A stretch of 64,000 bases of DNA from Rodentibacter sp. JRC1 (lineage in GTDB: Bacteria; Pseudomonadota; Gammaproteobacteria; Enterobacterales; Pasteurellaceae): positions 1,116,001-1,180,000 of the forward strand of contig NZ_BPWA01000001.1 of NCBI RefSeq assembly GCF_020521555.1. Direction: 5' to 3'. Positions within the stretch are counted from its first letter, which is position 1, and every line of letters begins with the position of its first letter. This document shows, piece after piece, positions 7,943 through 19,847 of the stretch. The notes below the pieces were generated by a model that searched no databases, was not told the origin of the DNA, and saw nothing but the letters and a program-made list of their open reading frames with translations. The translations under genes were made by a program, and so were the position numbers.

Positions 7943-9235
7943 CTATTCACTTTCTTTCACTAATGACACTAAAACTTGGTCAATTTTAAAATTTTCGGTA
8001 TCAACCACTTCAAATTTGTATTTTCCATAAATCAACGAATCGGTTTTTTTCGGGATTTTACGTAGCATATACATCATAAAGCCACTGATCGTTTCATAAT
8101 TTTCTTCATCGGGGAAAGATTCAATATCCAATGCACGCATTACATCTTCAAGTGGTGTCGCGCCATCAATGAGCCAAGAATTTTCATCACGGCTGACGAT
8201 TTGTTCTTCTTCGTTAGATACCAGTTCGCCCATTACAATGCTCATTACATCATTAAGGGTAACTATTCCCACCACTAAAGCATATTCATTCACAATAACG
8301 GCAAAATCTTCACCGGTTGATTTAAACAATTCCAAAACTTCATAAAGGGAAAGGGTATCCGGTACAAACAAGGCTTTACGCAACAATTTCGGATCGGTTA
8401 ATGAAACATCAACATTTTTTAAATACATCGTCAATAATGTATGAGACTCCACATAACCAAGAATCTTATCAAGCCCATTATCGCAAATGACAATTTTGGA
8501 ATGGGAATCACGGGAAAGGGTATCCATCACATCTTGTCGGCTAAAAGTGCGGTCTAAATACACGATGTTTTCACGCGTTGTCATTGTTGAAGTGACGGTG
8601 CGTTCTTGCATATCAAAAATATTTTCAATGAGATAATGTTGCTCGGTTTTTAATACACCGGCTTCCGCCCCTGCTTCTACCACGGCAACAATATCCTCGG
8701 AAGAGATATTGTCATTACGCAACATAGAAACACCAAACAGTTTGAAAAGCATATTTGATAAGCCGTCAAATACCCAAACTATCGGTTTTAACAAGAAAAT
8801 TAACACTTGCATTATACCAACTGTACGCAATGCCACAGCTTCCGGATTAATCAAGGCAAGACGTTTTGGCATTAGATCCGCCAAAAGAATAAAAGAGGAA
8901 GTCACTAAAAAGAAGGCAATCCAAGAAGAAGCGGGTTCTAGCCAAGGGGCTTGTGTGTATTTATATAAAAAATGTTGCAAATGAAGGCTGATGTCTGCCT
9001 CACCAATCATCCCTCCCAATATGGCGACCATATTTAAACCAATTTGAACAACCGTAATAAAACTCCCCGGTTGTTCTTGTAACCTTAACACCTGTGCAGC
9101 CTTTAAGTTGCCTTCATTTGCCATATTTTGCAACTTAATACGGCGCGCACCCGCTAAAGATATTTCAGCTGATGACACGATTGCACTAATAATGATTAAC
9201 AAAATTAACACTAAAATAGCAACAAATAAATTCAT
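7943..9235 (-). CDS. CNNM/CorC-type membrane protein (DUF21, CBS pair, CorC_HlyC)
   Basis: A 430-residue inner-membrane protein. The N-terminal DUF21 domain has about four membrane segments (starting NLFVAILVLILLIIISAIVS, with ISLAGARR); it is followed by a pair of CBS domains (ENIVYLDRTFSRQDVMDTLS; NEYALVVGIVTLNDVMSIVM) and a C-terminal CorC_HlyC domain (SWLIDGATPLEDVMRALDI). Relatives are linked to magnesium and cobalt efflux or resistance; older annotations call them haemolysins. I infer ion handling, not haemolysis. Confidence 0.85.
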   Translation of the reverse strand: MNLFVAILVLILLIIISAIVSSAEISLAGARRIKLQNMANEGNLKAAQVLRLQEQPGSFITVVQIGLNMVAILGGMIGEADISLHLQHFLYKYTQAPWLEPASSWIAFFLVTSSFILLADLMPKRLALINPEAVALRTVGIMQVLIFLLKPIVWVFDGLSNMLFKLFGVSMLRNDNISSEDIVAVVEAGAEAGVLKTEQHYLIENIFDMQERTVTSTMTTRENIVYLDRTFSRQDVMDTLSRDSHSKIVICDNGLDKILGYVESHTLLTMYLKNVDVSLTDPKLLRKALFVPDTLSLYEVLELFKSTGEDFAVIVNEYALVVGIVTLNDVMSIVMGELVSNEEEQIVSRDENSWLIDGATPLEDVMRALDIESFPDEENYETISGFMMYMLRKIPKKTDSLIYGKYKFEVVDTENFKIDQVLVSLVKESE

Positions 9236-9281
9236 AATATTCTCGTTAAGTTAAATGAATAAATAGATTTGTTTCTTTGAT

Positions 9282-9310
9282 AAAGTGCGGTCAAATTTAA
9301 CCGCACTTTT
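9282..9310 (-). terminator. Inverted USS pair after the DUF1523 gene
   Basis: AAAGTGCGGT and ACCGCACTTT face each other with an 8-base AT spacer, giving a stable hairpin just past the stop codon of the gene at 9326. Confidence 0.65.
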
Positions 9311-9325
9311 AGAGGGAAAAGCACC

Positions 9326-9850
9326 CTAGTTTTCGCTATCGAACCAGCCGCGGACAAATTGAATAGAAAGGAATAATGTGATCAACAGGAACGCATAAAA
9401 TATCCAAGATAAAATCGGATGGCTTGGAGTTACATCTCCGCTGATTTCTTTTACCGAAACCGCATTACGAAATTCATCAAACATCGTTAAACGCCAGCCG
9501 TAATATTTTATTTGAACCAATTTATTTTCATTGCCCATCGCTTGGGCTTCAGCTTGTAAATTTGCCGAGCCGAACTTGAAATAGAACGGAAAACCCCAAC
9601 GGGTATCTTCATTACGGTACACCATAATTTTTCCGTCATCATTTTGCGTGTTGATGTAATACACATCACGAGTAGGACCGTCTGCCGGATTGGATTTAGT
9701 AATCGGCCCGTCTTTATCGACACGTTTTACTTCCACACCGGTGACACGGGTCACATCGTAGTGAGGAAAAACATAGTTCACCACGGAAAACATAAAACCA
9801 TGGAAAACAAAGATGACTAAAAATAGAAAATATTTAAAAAATTTACGCAT
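9326..9850 (-). CDS. DUF1523 family membrane protein
   Basis: The 174-residue product has two membrane segments, one at the N-terminus (KYFLFLVIFVFHGFMFSVV) and one near the C-terminus (ILSWIFYAFLLITLFLSI), with a periplasmic domain of about 110 residues between them containing VTGVEVKRVDKDGP and NEDTRWGFPFYFKFGSA. This pattern is that of the DUF1523 family, whose function is not known to me. It lies 26 bases upstream of the next minus-strand gene boundary, between tatD and the CorC-like gene. Confidence 0.7.
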   Translation of the reverse strand: MRKFFKYFLFLVIFVFHGFMFSVVNYVFPHYDVTRVTGVEVKRVDKDGPITKSNPADGPTRDVYYINTQNDDGKIMVYRNEDTRWGFPFYFKFGSANLQAEAQAMGNENKLVQIKYYGWRLTMFDEFRNAVSVKEISGDVTPSHPILSWIFYAFLLITLFLSIQFVRGWFDSEN

Positions 9851-9876
9851 TATTTCTCCTTTAAAAAGTTGTTCAT

Positions 9877-10659
9877 TTATTCTACACGAATTTTAAATAA
9901 ACGCTCGAAATTTTGCGTAGTAATCCGCGCAAACTCTTCGGCAGAAAATCCTTTCAAGGTTGCCACATATTCACAAACTTCCCTTGTGTAAGCCGGTTGA
10001 TTTTCTTTACCGCGATAAGGTACCGGCGCAAGGTAAGGTGAATCCGTTTCAACCAACAAGCGATCTGCCGGTACATAGCGAATCGCTTCACGAATCGCTT
10101 CGGCATTTTTAAACGTAATAATACCGGAACAAGAAATATAAAATCCGAGATCCAAGGCTTTTTTGGCAAAATCTAAAGTTTCCGTAAAACAGTGGATAAC
10201 GCCTCCGCACTTCTCCGCTTTATTTTCACGCAGCATCGAAATCGTATCCTCACCTGCCGCGCGTGTATGAATAATCACGGGCTTATTAAGTTGGTTTGCA
10301 ATCGCTATTTGGCTAGCGAATATGCTTTGCTGTTCAATTTTATTATCCGCACTGTAATAGTAATCTAAACCAATTTCACCGATGGCAATCACTTTTTTAT
10401 CCTGTGCCAAACGTAATAATCGGTCGGCTTCATAATGTTCTTCTTCAAAATCTAACGGATGAACACCACAAGCTAATGAAATATTGTCAAATCGGCTCAG
10501 AGTTTCGTAAGCTTTTTCAAAACGACTTAAGGTAACACCGATAGCAAGCAAGTGTTTTACATCTCGTGCGTAAGCTTTTTCAACGACATCTGCAATATTT
10601 TTATGCAGGTTCTCATAATCCAATGCATCTAAATGGCAATGGGAATCAACGATAAACAT
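9877..10659 (-). CDS. TatD family metal-dependent hydrolase (YcfH type)
   Basis: A 260-residue cytoplasmic TIM-barrel enzyme. The metal-binding motif DSHCHLD at residues 5-11, GEIGLDYYY near residue 95, the histidine motif [11 protein letters not shown] and the closing aspartate in [12 protein letters not shown] are all present. Members are 3'-5' DNA exonucleases or related phosphoesterases. YcfH-type genes commonly lie beside holB and tmk, as here, which favours YcfH over TatD itself. Confidence 0.88.
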   Translation of the reverse strand: MFIVDSHCHLDALDYENLHKNIADVVEKAYARDVKHLLAIGVTLSRFEKAYETLSRFDNISLACGVHPLDFEEEHYEADRLLRLAQDKKVIAIGEIGLDYYYSADNKIEQQSIFASQIAIANQLNKPVIIHTRAAGEDTISMLRENKAEKCGGVIHCFTETLDFAKKALDLGFYISCSGIITFKNAEAIREAIRYVPADRLLVETDSPYLAPVPYRGKENQPAYTREVCEYVATLKGFSAEEFARITTQNFERLFKIRVE

Positions 10660-10745
10660 TTATTATTTGTTCCTTATTATTTCAGTATGTCATGGAAAAT
10701 TGCCACAACGAAATCATTTTATTTTAGAGAAAGAGCGTTTTTAGG

Positions 10746-11747
10746 TTAATTATTTACTTCAAACACATCCGTTATTAATTTGGTTAGTCCATCTAACAGC
10801 ATTAATTCTACATTTACCCCATTAATCGAACGCAAATCCGACCGCACTTTTTGCATAATGTTGATGGCTTTCAATAAACCCTGTACAGTTTGCTCATCAC
10901 CGAATTGCGCCACACCACGAGCCAAATCAGCAACTTGACGATGGCTGTTAATTTCAAGTTTGTATTTTAAACTATCGGCAAGAAACGCTAAGATCCAATC
11001 TACCTGCCGTATATAATGTTCTTTATCAAATAAAGGAAGAAGTTCTAAAGGTGAACGGCGGCGATAAAAGATCCAAAATTGTCGAAGGAAATTTTTTCGC
11101 TGTTCAATTAAACTTTGTTGTAACGTTTCCAATGCAAGTAAAGGACGACCTAAATTCATTGTAAGAGCGGTAGAAATATCTTCAAAATTGACCGCACTTT
11201 CTCCCATATATTGACTTTGTAACCAATCCTGCGCCGTTTGTTCGTCCGGTATGGGTAATGTCCATACTTGGCAACGGCTATAAATAGTAGCTAATAAGCT
11301 CGCCGAGCTATCCGTTTTCAGCAAAAAATACGTATTTGGACGAGGTTCTTCCAGTGTTTTTAATAATGCGTTAGCGGCGGCTTCCGTTAAATGTTCCGCT
11401 CCCTCTATATAGATTACTTTATTGCCGTTTTGCTGCGAATGTTGAGCAACGATTTCATTAATCTCGCGCACTTGATCCACGCCAATATCTTTACCTTCAA
11501 TAGAACGCAATTCATGGTAATCAGGGTGGCTATGCGCCTGCATTAAGTGACAGGAATGACATTCTCCGCAGGCTTGACTACCCTGCGGGTTAATACACAT
11601 AATTCGGCGGGAAAGTGCATCAAATAACTTTTCTGCGCCCAATCCCTGATCCGATTTAATCAATACGGCGTGATGCCCTAATTTTTCCGAGAAAGTTTGA
11701 GCTATTTTTACGTAAGTAGGGTTAAGCCAAGGATAAAGTGCGGTCAT
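10746..11747 (-). CDS. holB: HolB, DNA polymerase III delta' subunit
   Basis: Part of the clamp loader that places the beta clamp on DNA. The 333-residue product has the AAA+ fold without an intact P-loop, as expected for delta'. The zinc-binding cysteine cluster is visible ([18 protein letters not shown]), and sensor-type residues occur in [12 protein letters not shown] and ATIYSRCQ. The start ATG overlaps the tmk stop codon by four bases, so translation of the two is coupled. Two USS copies lie in the gene. Confidence 0.93.
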   Translation of the reverse strand: MTALYPWLNPTYVKIAQTFSEKLGHHAVLIKSDQGLGAEKLFDALSRRIMCINPQGSQACGECHSCHLMQAHSHPDYHELRSIEGKDIGVDQVREINEIVAQHSQQNGNKVIYIEGAEHLTEAAANALLKTLEEPRPNTYFLLKTDSSASLLATIYSRCQVWTLPIPDEQTAQDWLQSQYMGESAVNFEDISTALTMNLGRPLLALETLQQSLIEQRKNFLRQFWIFYRRRSPLELLPLFDKEHYIRQVDWILAFLADSLKYKLEINSHRQVADLARGVAQFGDEQTVQGLLKAINIMQKVRSDLRSINGVNVELMLLDGLTKLITDVFEVNN

Positions 11748-12376
11748 TTTTCGTTATGTTTCCACCAATTTTTTACCGCACTTTCAATATCTGCACGCAC
11801 TTGTTCAATATTTTGTTCAGCATTAATCGTAACGGCTTTCGGGTTATTTTTTACTAATTCCAAATAACGTGAGCGGGTGCGGTGAAAAAAATCCAAATTC
11901 ATTTGTTCAATACGATCCAGCTCGCCACGTCCGCGCGCACGCGCTAATCCTAACGCAGGATCAATATCCAAATAGATGGTCAGATCCGGTTCAAAATTCC
12001 CCAAAACCGTCTCTTTTAGCGTCTGCATAAAATGCGGATTAAGCTGACGACCTCCACCTTGATAAGCCTGAGATGACATATCGTGACGATCGCCCACCAC
12101 CCATTTTCCTTGGGCAAGCGCCGGTTTAATGACATTTTCTACCAATTGAATTCGAGCGGCATAAAGCATTAATAGTTCCGCTTTATCGGTTACCGGTTCT
12201 TCGGTTTCGTGCTTAATAAGTTGGCGCAATTTTTCTGCCAAAGGCGTACCGCCCGGTTCTCGGGTAACGATGACATCATTAATACCCAGCTCTTTTAAAA
12301 TATCCACCACCGCTTGATGTGCCGTGCTTTTTCCCGCACCTTCCAAACCTTCAATGACAATAAATTTTCCGCTCAT
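11744..12376 (-). CDS. tmk: Tmk, thymidylate kinase
   Basis: Phosphorylates dTMP to dTDP. The 210-residue protein begins [18 protein letters not shown], in which the P-loop GLEGAGKST is complete, and carries the DR(E)-type motif [15 protein letters not shown] and the dTMP-binding [18 protein letters not shown]. The start is set at the ATG 12374-12376 by analogy with relatives; an ATG four codons upstream is also possible. It sits between mltG and holB with almost no gaps. Confidence 0.94.
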   Translation of the reverse strand: MSGKFIVIEGLEGAGKSTAHQAVVDILKELGINDVIVTREPGGTPLAEKLRQLIKHETEEPVTDKAELLMLYAARIQLVENVIKPALAQGKWVVGDRHDMSSQAYQGGGRQLNPHFMQTLKETVLGNFEPDLTIYLDIDPALGLARARGRGELDRIEQMNLDFFHRTRSRYLELVKNNPKAVTINAEQNIEQVRADIESAVKNWWKHNEK

Positions 12377-12377
12377 A

Positions 12378-13424
12378 TTATTTTCCATTTTTCTGACTAC
12401 GATACCAACGCAAATATTCTTGCACCGCTTTGTTATGTTCTTTTAAATTACGGGTAAATTTATGCCCGCCCGTGCCATCTGCGACAAAATAGTAAAAATC
12501 TGTTTTTTCAGGGTGCGAAACCGCTTGTAATGAGCTTTCACTCACCATTGCAATAGGGGTCGGCGGTAAGCCGTCAATCACATAGGTATTATAAGGCGTG
12601 GGCGTTTCTAAATCTTTTTTACGAATATTGCCGTTGTAGTCGTCTCCCATACCATAAATTACCGTTGGATCCGTTTGTAGTTTCATTTTCGCATTAAGGC
12701 GGTTAATAAATACGGAAGCAACTTTGGCTCGTTCCGCCGCAATCCCCGTTTCTTTTTCTACAATAGAAGCAAGTATTAACATTTCATAAGCATTTGCTAA
12801 CGGAAGATTTTCATCACGTTCTCGCCATGCTTTATCTAGTGCTTTCTTCAAACGATCTGCCGAACGTTGAAGTAATTCCAAATCCGTGGAATTCGGTGTG
12901 TAATTATAGGTATCCGGATATAACCATCCATCTATATTTTTCCTTTCATGAATTGCTTTTACATCATTGGGAATATTTAGTAACCCAAAAATTTCTTTAT
13001 CGCTTTTATCTTTTAAGGTTTGTTTCAAATGTGGTGCTTTTTCAAGATTTTTTCGCCATTCTTTAAAAGTTTTCCCTTCAATAAATCGTACGTTAAATTG
13101 AGCCTCTTTGCCAGAATTAAGCAAATTTAACACATCTCGTACGGTTTTTATGTCGGTTAAAGAATAAGTTCCCGCTTTAATTTTATTTAATTCAGGTTTT
13201 AACTTTAGCAAATATGGAAGTAACCATGCATTATCCAGTAGCTTTTCTTGCTCAAAAAGTGCGGCTAATTTTTGCCCTGTTGTACCACGTTCTACAACCA
13301 AGAGTTGATCAGGTTGGGCATTGATCGTTTCTTGCTGAAAAGTGTTCAGTTTTTGATAACCCCAAAAACCACCGCTCGCAATAATTAAAAGAAATATAAT
13401 GAAGCTGATAAAAAATTTTTTCAT
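12378..13424 (-). CDS. mltG: MltG (YceG), endolytic murein transglycosylase
   Basis: An inner-membrane enzyme that cuts nascent glycan strands of peptidoglycan and is thought to terminate their growth. After the membrane anchor ([20 protein letters not shown]) comes a LysM-like region, then the YceG catalytic domain with [20 protein letters not shown], whose first glutamate region matches the catalytic site, and [28 protein letters not shown]. The start at 13424 gives 348 residues, close to the 340 of E. coli; a start ten codons upstream is possible but adds nothing recognisable. Confidence 0.92.
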   Translation of the reverse strand: MKKFFISFIIFLLIIASGGFWGYQKLNTFQQETINAQPDQLLVVERGTTGQKLAALFEQEKLLDNAWLLPYLLKLKPELNKIKAGTYSLTDIKTVRDVLNLLNSGKEAQFNVRFIEGKTFKEWRKNLEKAPHLKQTLKDKSDKEIFGLLNIPNDVKAIHERKNIDGWLYPDTYNYTPNSTDLELLQRSADRLKKALDKAWRERDENLPLANAYEMLILASIVEKETGIAAERAKVASVFINRLNAKMKLQTDPTVIYGMGDDYNGNIRKKDLETPTPYNTYVIDGLPPTPIAMVSESSLQAVSHPEKTDFYYFVADGTGGHKFTRNLKEHNKAVQEYLRWYRSQKNGK

Positions 13425-13451
13425 AAAAAACAGGTGATGAAATAAAAACAA

Positions 13452-13471
13452 CAAAAGGGGCTGTCGCCCCT
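13452..13471 (-). terminator. Terminator between surA and mltG
   Basis: AGGGGC and GCCCCT pair around a four-base loop, followed on the minus strand by TTTT. It lies right after the surA stop codon. Confidence 0.75.
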
Positions 13472-13489
13472 CTCATACTAAATATCAAT

Positions 13490-14422
13490 TTATTTATTAA
13501 AATATTGAATATCCGCTGTTTTACGTAGGACTTTTACCCAGTCTTTCGTCGCATCTTGTAACTGGCTATTTACAATTTTTTCATAAGCCTTTTGACGATA
13601 CGCATCTTCCGTACGATCACCATCACGAATACCGATAACCTCTAAAATATGCCAGCCAAATTCTGATTTAAACGGCGCAGAAATAACACCTTGCTTTGTG
13701 GTTTGCACCGCTTTTGCGAAAGGCGCTACATAAGCCTCCGGAAATGCATAACCCAAACTACCGCCATTTGCTCCGGATAAATAATCTTTCGAATATTTTA
13801 ATGCGGCATCAGCAAAAGTCATTTTACCGGAAATAATATCCGCTCGAATTTGTGTAAGTTCTGATTTCGCCTGCGCATCATTTAATAATGGATTGAGTTT
13901 TAAAAGAATATGACGAACTTCATATTCTTTACCCGTTACTTTTTTCTCTGTGCCGTTAGCTTTTGCTTCTTTCAGCATTTTTTTACCAAGTTCATCCACT
14001 TCTTCACGTGTTATTTGCACACTATTACTAATTGCGTGATCACGTACACCGGACATTATCATTTGGTTTGCAATTTGTTGGGTGAACGCTTTAAGAGAAA
14101 TACCTTGATAATCTAAAGCATCTAAAAATTGTCCGTAAGTCAAACCGTTTTTCGCCGCAATATCTTCTACAATCAGATCAAGTTCTTTTGGATTTATCTT
14201 TATCCCTGATTCTTGAATGGCTTTCTGTACCAAAATATCATCAATGACTTTATCCAATGCTGCTTGATGATCACCTTTCTTACCCATTGCAGCACGTACT
14301 TGGCTTTCTAATACAGGAAAACCGTCTACGGTTGCAACCACTCGTTCTTCCGCTTGAACAGAAGAAAACACGAACATACCCAATACGGAAAATAAAAGAG
14401 ATTTTAGTACAGATTTTTTCAT
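13490..14422 (-). CDS. surA: SurA-like periplasmic peptidyl-prolyl isomerase/chaperone
   Basis: Folds outer-membrane proteins in the periplasm. The 310-residue product has a signal peptide ending at VQAEE, a long helical chaperone core, and one parvulin domain (about residues 165-265: VRHILLKLNPLLNDAQA, GGSLGYAFPEAYVAPF, FKSEFGWHILEV). E. coli SurA (about 430 residues) has two parvulin domains; the single-domain short form is usual in Haemophilus relatives. Neighbour pyrR lies upstream. Confidence 0.85.
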   Translation of the reverse strand: MKKSVLKSLLFSVLGMFVFSSVQAEERVVATVDGFPVLESQVRAAMGKKGDHQAALDKVIDDILVQKAIQESGIKINPKELDLIVEDIAAKNGLTYGQFLDALDYQGISLKAFTQQIANQMIMSGVRDHAISNSVQITREEVDELGKKMLKEAKANGTEKKVTGKEYEVRHILLKLNPLLNDAQAKSELTQIRADIISGKMTFADAALKYSKDYLSGANGGSLGYAFPEAYVAPFAKAVQTTKQGVISAPFKSEFGWHILEVIGIRDGDRTEDAYRQKAYEKIVNSQLQDATKDWVKVLRKTADIQYFNK

Positions 14423-14509
14423 AATTATTTATCTTAAAATAGGCTGATAACGCTCGTTAGAGTACCAATTTTAAACAAGGTTCACAATAGCTTAGGATTA
14501 TTTTGATAA

Positions 14510-15049
14510 CTATTTCGATAACAACGCAACTTCATAACAACCATCATATTTTTGGGTGCGAACCTGTACTTTTTCTTCACGGCTGGTTGGTACGTTTTTT
14601 CCTACGTAATCAGCCCGAATAGGTAATTCACGATGCCCGCGATCGACAAAAATCACCAATTCTATTTTTGCAGCCCGACCAAAATCGGTAAGTGCATCCA
14701 TCGCAGCACGAATCGTCCTTCCGGTAAACAATACGTCATCAATTAAAATAACTTCTTTATCTTTCACATTAAGATACTGAGATGTACCACGATAAACCGG
14801 CATTGGATTTTCAGATTCAGTGTGTTGTAAATCATCACGATAAAATGTAATGTCTAACGCCATTGAAGGAATTTCAATTTGCGCTAAATCGACAATTTTA
14901 CGCTTAATTAACTCGGCAATTTCCGCACCACGACGCTTAATTCCGACAATAATGACATTATCCAAACGCGGGTGTTTTTCAATAATTTCATGAGAAATAC
15001 GGGAAATAGTCCGTTGAAACTGATTTTCATCAATAATAATTTTTTCCAT
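14510..15049 (-). CDS. pyrR: PyrR, pyr operon regulator/uracil phosphoribosyltransferase
   Basis: The 179-residue product carries the PRPP-binding loop VILIDDVLFTGRTIRAA and the PyrR signature IVGIKRRGAEIAELIKR. In Gram-positive bacteria PyrR binds pyr mRNA and also makes UMP from uracil; in Pasteurellaceae the regulatory role is less clear. It stands alone here with no pyrimidine genes nearby. Confidence 0.92.
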   Translation of the reverse strand: MEKIIIDENQFQRTISRISHEIIEKHPRLDNVIIVGIKRRGAEIAELIKRKIVDLAQIEIPSMALDITFYRDDLQHTESENPMPVYRGTSQYLNVKDKEVILIDDVLFTGRTIRAAMDALTDFGRAAKIELVIFVDRGHRELPIRADYVGKNVPTSREEKVQVRTQKYDGCYEVALLSK

Positions 15050-15255
15050 AATAGATCCAATTTAACACTGTATTACATATATCAGTTGCACAAATCACTA
15101 TATGCGCTATTAGGCGAAACCGTAATGCACAATTTCATCTATTGGTGCACTATGCAAAGGCAAAGCTCAACGCACTCTACCCAAATTAAATATCGTATAT
15201 AAAATTCTCTTTGTGTAAATGCGACATAATGACCCAATTTTAGCCGTACTTTTTT

Positions 15256-15287
15256 ACAAAAAACCGCACATCATTTCAAGGTGCGGT
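15256..15287 (-). terminator. Terminator of gyrB
   Basis: On the minus strand ACCGCAC (15287-15281) pairs with GTGCGGT (15269-15263) around an 11-base loop, and a run of T follows. The rest of the 260-base gap up to pyrR (15050-15255) holds the pyrR promoter region; I see no gene in it. Confidence 0.75.
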
Positions 15288-15309
15288 CTTTTATTCTGTT
15301 TTTTTTAGA

Positions 15310-17736
<2,427 letters not shown>

Positions 17737-17813
17737 TTATCTCTATTTGTAAATGAAAATTGTGCGGGATTATAGCAAAAAATAGAAGGGTTGGCGAAAG
17801 GTTTGAAGAAAGC

Positions 17814-17852
17814 AAGTGCGGTTAAAATTCTTGCTGAATTTCGACCGCACTT
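17814..17852 (-). terminator. Inverted USS pair between glpX and gyrB
   Basis: AAGTGCGGT (17814-17822) and ACCGCACTT (17844-17852) are complementary with a 21-base loop. It lies between the glpX stop and the gyrB start and may end glpX transcription. Confidence 0.55.
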
Positions 17853-17917
17853 TAGGAAAAGTCCTCAAAGGTAAAACACCGAAAATAAAGTTTCGAGGTG
17901 AGAGCAAAAATAATAGA

Positions 17918-17937
17918 AGTTAGTTAGTTAGTTAGTT
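17918..17937. repeat. Five AGTT tetranucleotide units over the glpX stop codon
   Basis: Positions 17918-17937 read AGTT five times on the plus strand (CTAA-type units on the coding strand). The glpX stop codon TAA is formed by the repeat itself at 17932-17934, so a change in copy number would not alter the protein. Confidence 0.8.
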
Positions 17938-18945
17938 ATTTAATATTTTATAAATCTCGGTATCTTTTCGATCCAAATAGTGAGTCGATTGAATTTTACG
18001 AATCGTACGCGATTTTCCCCGAATGAGAATGGTTTCGGTAGTCGCAAGTATTCCTTTACGTGAAATACCTTTTAATAATTCACCGTGCGTAATACCTGTA
18101 GCGGCAAAAACCAAATTATCGTCTCGAACCAAATCTTCCAGTTTCAATACTTCATTGACCTTTACGCCTAACTCTTCACAACGGTGAATTTCTTCCGCTG
18201 CAATTTTCTGGTTTTCTTCCGTATCGCCTTTTACTTCATTACGTGGAATCAAACGAGCTTGCATATCACCGCCTAATGCCCGTACCGCCGCAGCGGCAGC
18301 GATACCTTCCGGCGCACCGCCGATGCCGTATACCATATCCACTTCGCCATCAGGCAAACAGCATAATACGGAAGCGGCAACATCACCATCGGGAATAGCC
18401 ATAACACGGATACCCAAATTATGCATTTGTTGAATAACGGCATCGTGACGGGGTTTTGCCAACACCATTACAGTTAAATCAGACAATAATTTACCCAAAC
18501 GGGAAGCTGTTCGACGAAGGTTTTGCTCAATAGGTAAATTCAGATCAATCATTCCTTTCACTTCCGGTCCTACGACAATTTTCTCCATATACATATCCGG
18601 TGCTTTTAAGAAGGTGCGTTTGCCTCCTGCGGCTAAAACGGAAATCGCATTGGATTGTCCCATGGCGGTCATACGTGTTCCATCAATAGGATCAACGGCA
18701 ATCGAAACAAGCTCACCATTACCCGAACCGACTTTTTCGCCGATATAAAGCATCGGCGCTTCATCAATTTCACCTTCGCCAATGACGATTTCACCATCCA
18801 TATGGATCAAATTCAGCATATATCGCATTGCTTTTACCGCCGCTTCATCCGCAGCATTTTTATTACCCCGTCCAAGCCAAGTATGTGCCGCCAATGCCGC
18901 AGCTTCCGTTACACGGGAAAATTCGATAGCCAATGCACGATTCAT
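17932..18945 (-). CDS. glpX: GlpX, class II fructose-1,6-bisphosphatase
   Basis: Gluconeogenic enzyme removing the 1-phosphate of fructose 1,6-bisphosphate. The 337-residue protein (E. coli GlpX has 336) carries EGEIDEAPMLYIGE and VDPIDGTRMTAMGQSNAI, the lithium-sensitive phosphatase metal-binding motifs, and GIGGAPEGIAAAAAVRALGG. The start is MNRALAIEFSRV (ATG 18943-18945) behind GGAGAA. A perfect 18-base palindrome upstream resembles a PurR/LacI-family operator. Confidence 0.95.
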   Translation of the reverse strand: MNRALAIEFSRVTEAAALAAHTWLGRGNKNAADEAAVKAMRYMLNLIHMDGEIVIGEGEIDEAPMLYIGEKVGSGNGELVSIAVDPIDGTRMTAMGQSNAISVLAAGGKRTFLKAPDMYMEKIVVGPEVKGMIDLNLPIEQNLRRTASRLGKLLSDLTVMVLAKPRHDAVIQQMHNLGIRVMAIPDGDVAASVLCCLPDGEVDMVYGIGGAPEGIAAAAAVRALGGDMQARLIPRNEVKGDTEENQKIAAEEIHRCEELGVKVNEVLKLEDLVRDDNLVFAATGITHGELLKGISRKGILATTETILIRGKSRTIRKIQSTHYLDRKDTEIYKILNN

Positions 18946-18993
18946 TCTTTTTCTCCATTTCGTTCCAAGCAAAAAATCGCACTATTTTACCAC

Positions 18994-19011
18994 TATGCAA
19001 ACGTTTGCATA
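18994..19011. promoter_or_regulatory. PurR/LacI-family-like operator between glpX and zapB
   Basis: TATGCAAACGTTTGCATA is a perfect 18-base palindrome whose core GCAAACGTTTGC equals the core of the PurR box. It lies about 50 bases upstream of glpX and 85 upstream of zapB, in a divergent promoter region. Which regulator binds is not visible. Confidence 0.6.
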
Positions 19012-19096
19012 ATAAATTTTTACGGAAGGCTTTAAAAAGAAAAATGAAGTGGGTACAATAAGACCATTTCGGACGTTATTTTAAAAGGAAATCACT

Positions 19097-19315
19097 ATGT
19101 CATTAGAAATTTTAAACCAGCTTGAAGATAAAATTAAACAAGCGGTAGAAACCATTCAATTACTTCAGCTTGAAGTGGAAGAATTAAAAGAACAAAATAG
19201 CCAAGCTCAGCAAACCGTTGAATCATTACAAAATGAAAACGAGCAGTTAAAAAATGAGCACCGTAACTGGCAAGAACACATTCGTTCATTACTTGGTAAA
19301 TTCGACAACGTTTAA
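19097..19315 (+). CDS. zapB: ZapB, division-septum coiled-coil protein
   Basis: The 72-residue product is almost wholly coiled coil (heptads through LEDKIKQAVETIQLLQLEV and LQNENEQLKNEHRNWQ) and ends IRSLLGKFDNV, matching ZapB, which links the FtsZ ring via ZapA to MatP and the terminus. AAGGAAATC precedes the ATG. It is transcribed away from glpX, as in E. coli and Haemophilus. Confidence 0.9.
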   Translation: MSLEILNQLEDKIKQAVETIQLLQLEVEELKEQNSQAQQTVESLQNENEQLKNEHRNWQEHIRSLLGKFDNV

Positions 19316-19322
19316 TCACACT

Positions 19323-19352
19323 AAAAGGCTTAGAAAATCTAAGCCTTTTTCT
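19323..19352 (+). terminator. Terminator between zapB and mioC
   Basis: AAAAGGCTTAGA (19323-19334) pairs perfectly with TCTAAGCCTTTT (19338-19349) around AAA, and T residues follow. It is symmetric and ends zapB; mioC begins 15 bases beyond. Confidence 0.85.
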
Positions 19353-19364
19353 TTAGGATTATTT

Positions 19365-19805
19365 ATGAAAATTTGTATTCTTTCCGGCAGTACATTAGGG
19401 ACTGCCGAATATGTTGCGGAGCACTTGGAAAATATTCTGGAAACACAAGGCTTTTCGACCGCTCTTTTTCATGGTGCGGATTATGATGAAGTGATCAATG
19501 AGCCGTTATGGCTTATCGTCACTTCCACTCATGGTGCCGGTGAAATCCCCGATAACTTACGGCCTCTTTTTGAAAAAATCGAAAAATTAAAAATCAATCT
19601 TTCTCAGTTACGCTTTGCTATCGTGGCTTTGGGTAATTCCGATTACGACACGTTCTGTTATGCCGCAAAACTGATAGAAGAAATCCTAATGCAAAAAAGT
19701 GCGGTCAAAATTTGTGATACTTTAAAAATTGATGTGTTAAATATTGAGGATCCGGAAAGTTACAGTGAACAATGGCTTCCTCAATTTATTCAAAACCTCC
19801 CTTAA
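19365..19805 (+). CDS. mioC: MioC, flavodoxin-like protein
   Basis: FMN-binding flavodoxin of 146 residues starting MKICILSGSTLGTAEYVAE, in which STLGTAEYV is the phosphate-binding loop; later motifs STHGAGEIPDNLRP and ALGNSDYDTFC bind the flavin ring. E. coli MioC has 147 residues and is reported to support biotin synthase. A longer in-frame start exists upstream but would cross the zapB terminator. As in E. coli it sits immediately before the replication origin. A USS copy lies near its end. Confidence 0.9.
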   Translation: MKICILSGSTLGTAEYVAEHLENILETQGFSTALFHGADYDEVINEPLWLIVTSTHGAGEIPDNLRPLFEKIEKLKINLSQLRFAIVALGNSDYDTFCYAAKLIEEILMQKSAVKICDTLKIDVLNIEDPESYSEQWLPQFIQNLP

Positions 19806-19816
19806 TTTCAGCTTAG

Positions 19817-19847
19817 AAACGATGATTTTCACGATCATCGTTTTTTT
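19817..19847 (+). terminator. Terminator of mioC, facing oriC
   Basis: AAACGATGAT (19817-19826) pairs with ATCATCGTTT (19834-19843) around TTTCACG, and a T-run follows. It stops mioC transcription before the origin. Confidence 0.8.

Noticed and set aside
17918..17937. Phase-variable switch of glpX
   Set aside because: The stop codon is in the repeat unit nearest the coding region, so gain or loss of units leaves the protein unchanged.
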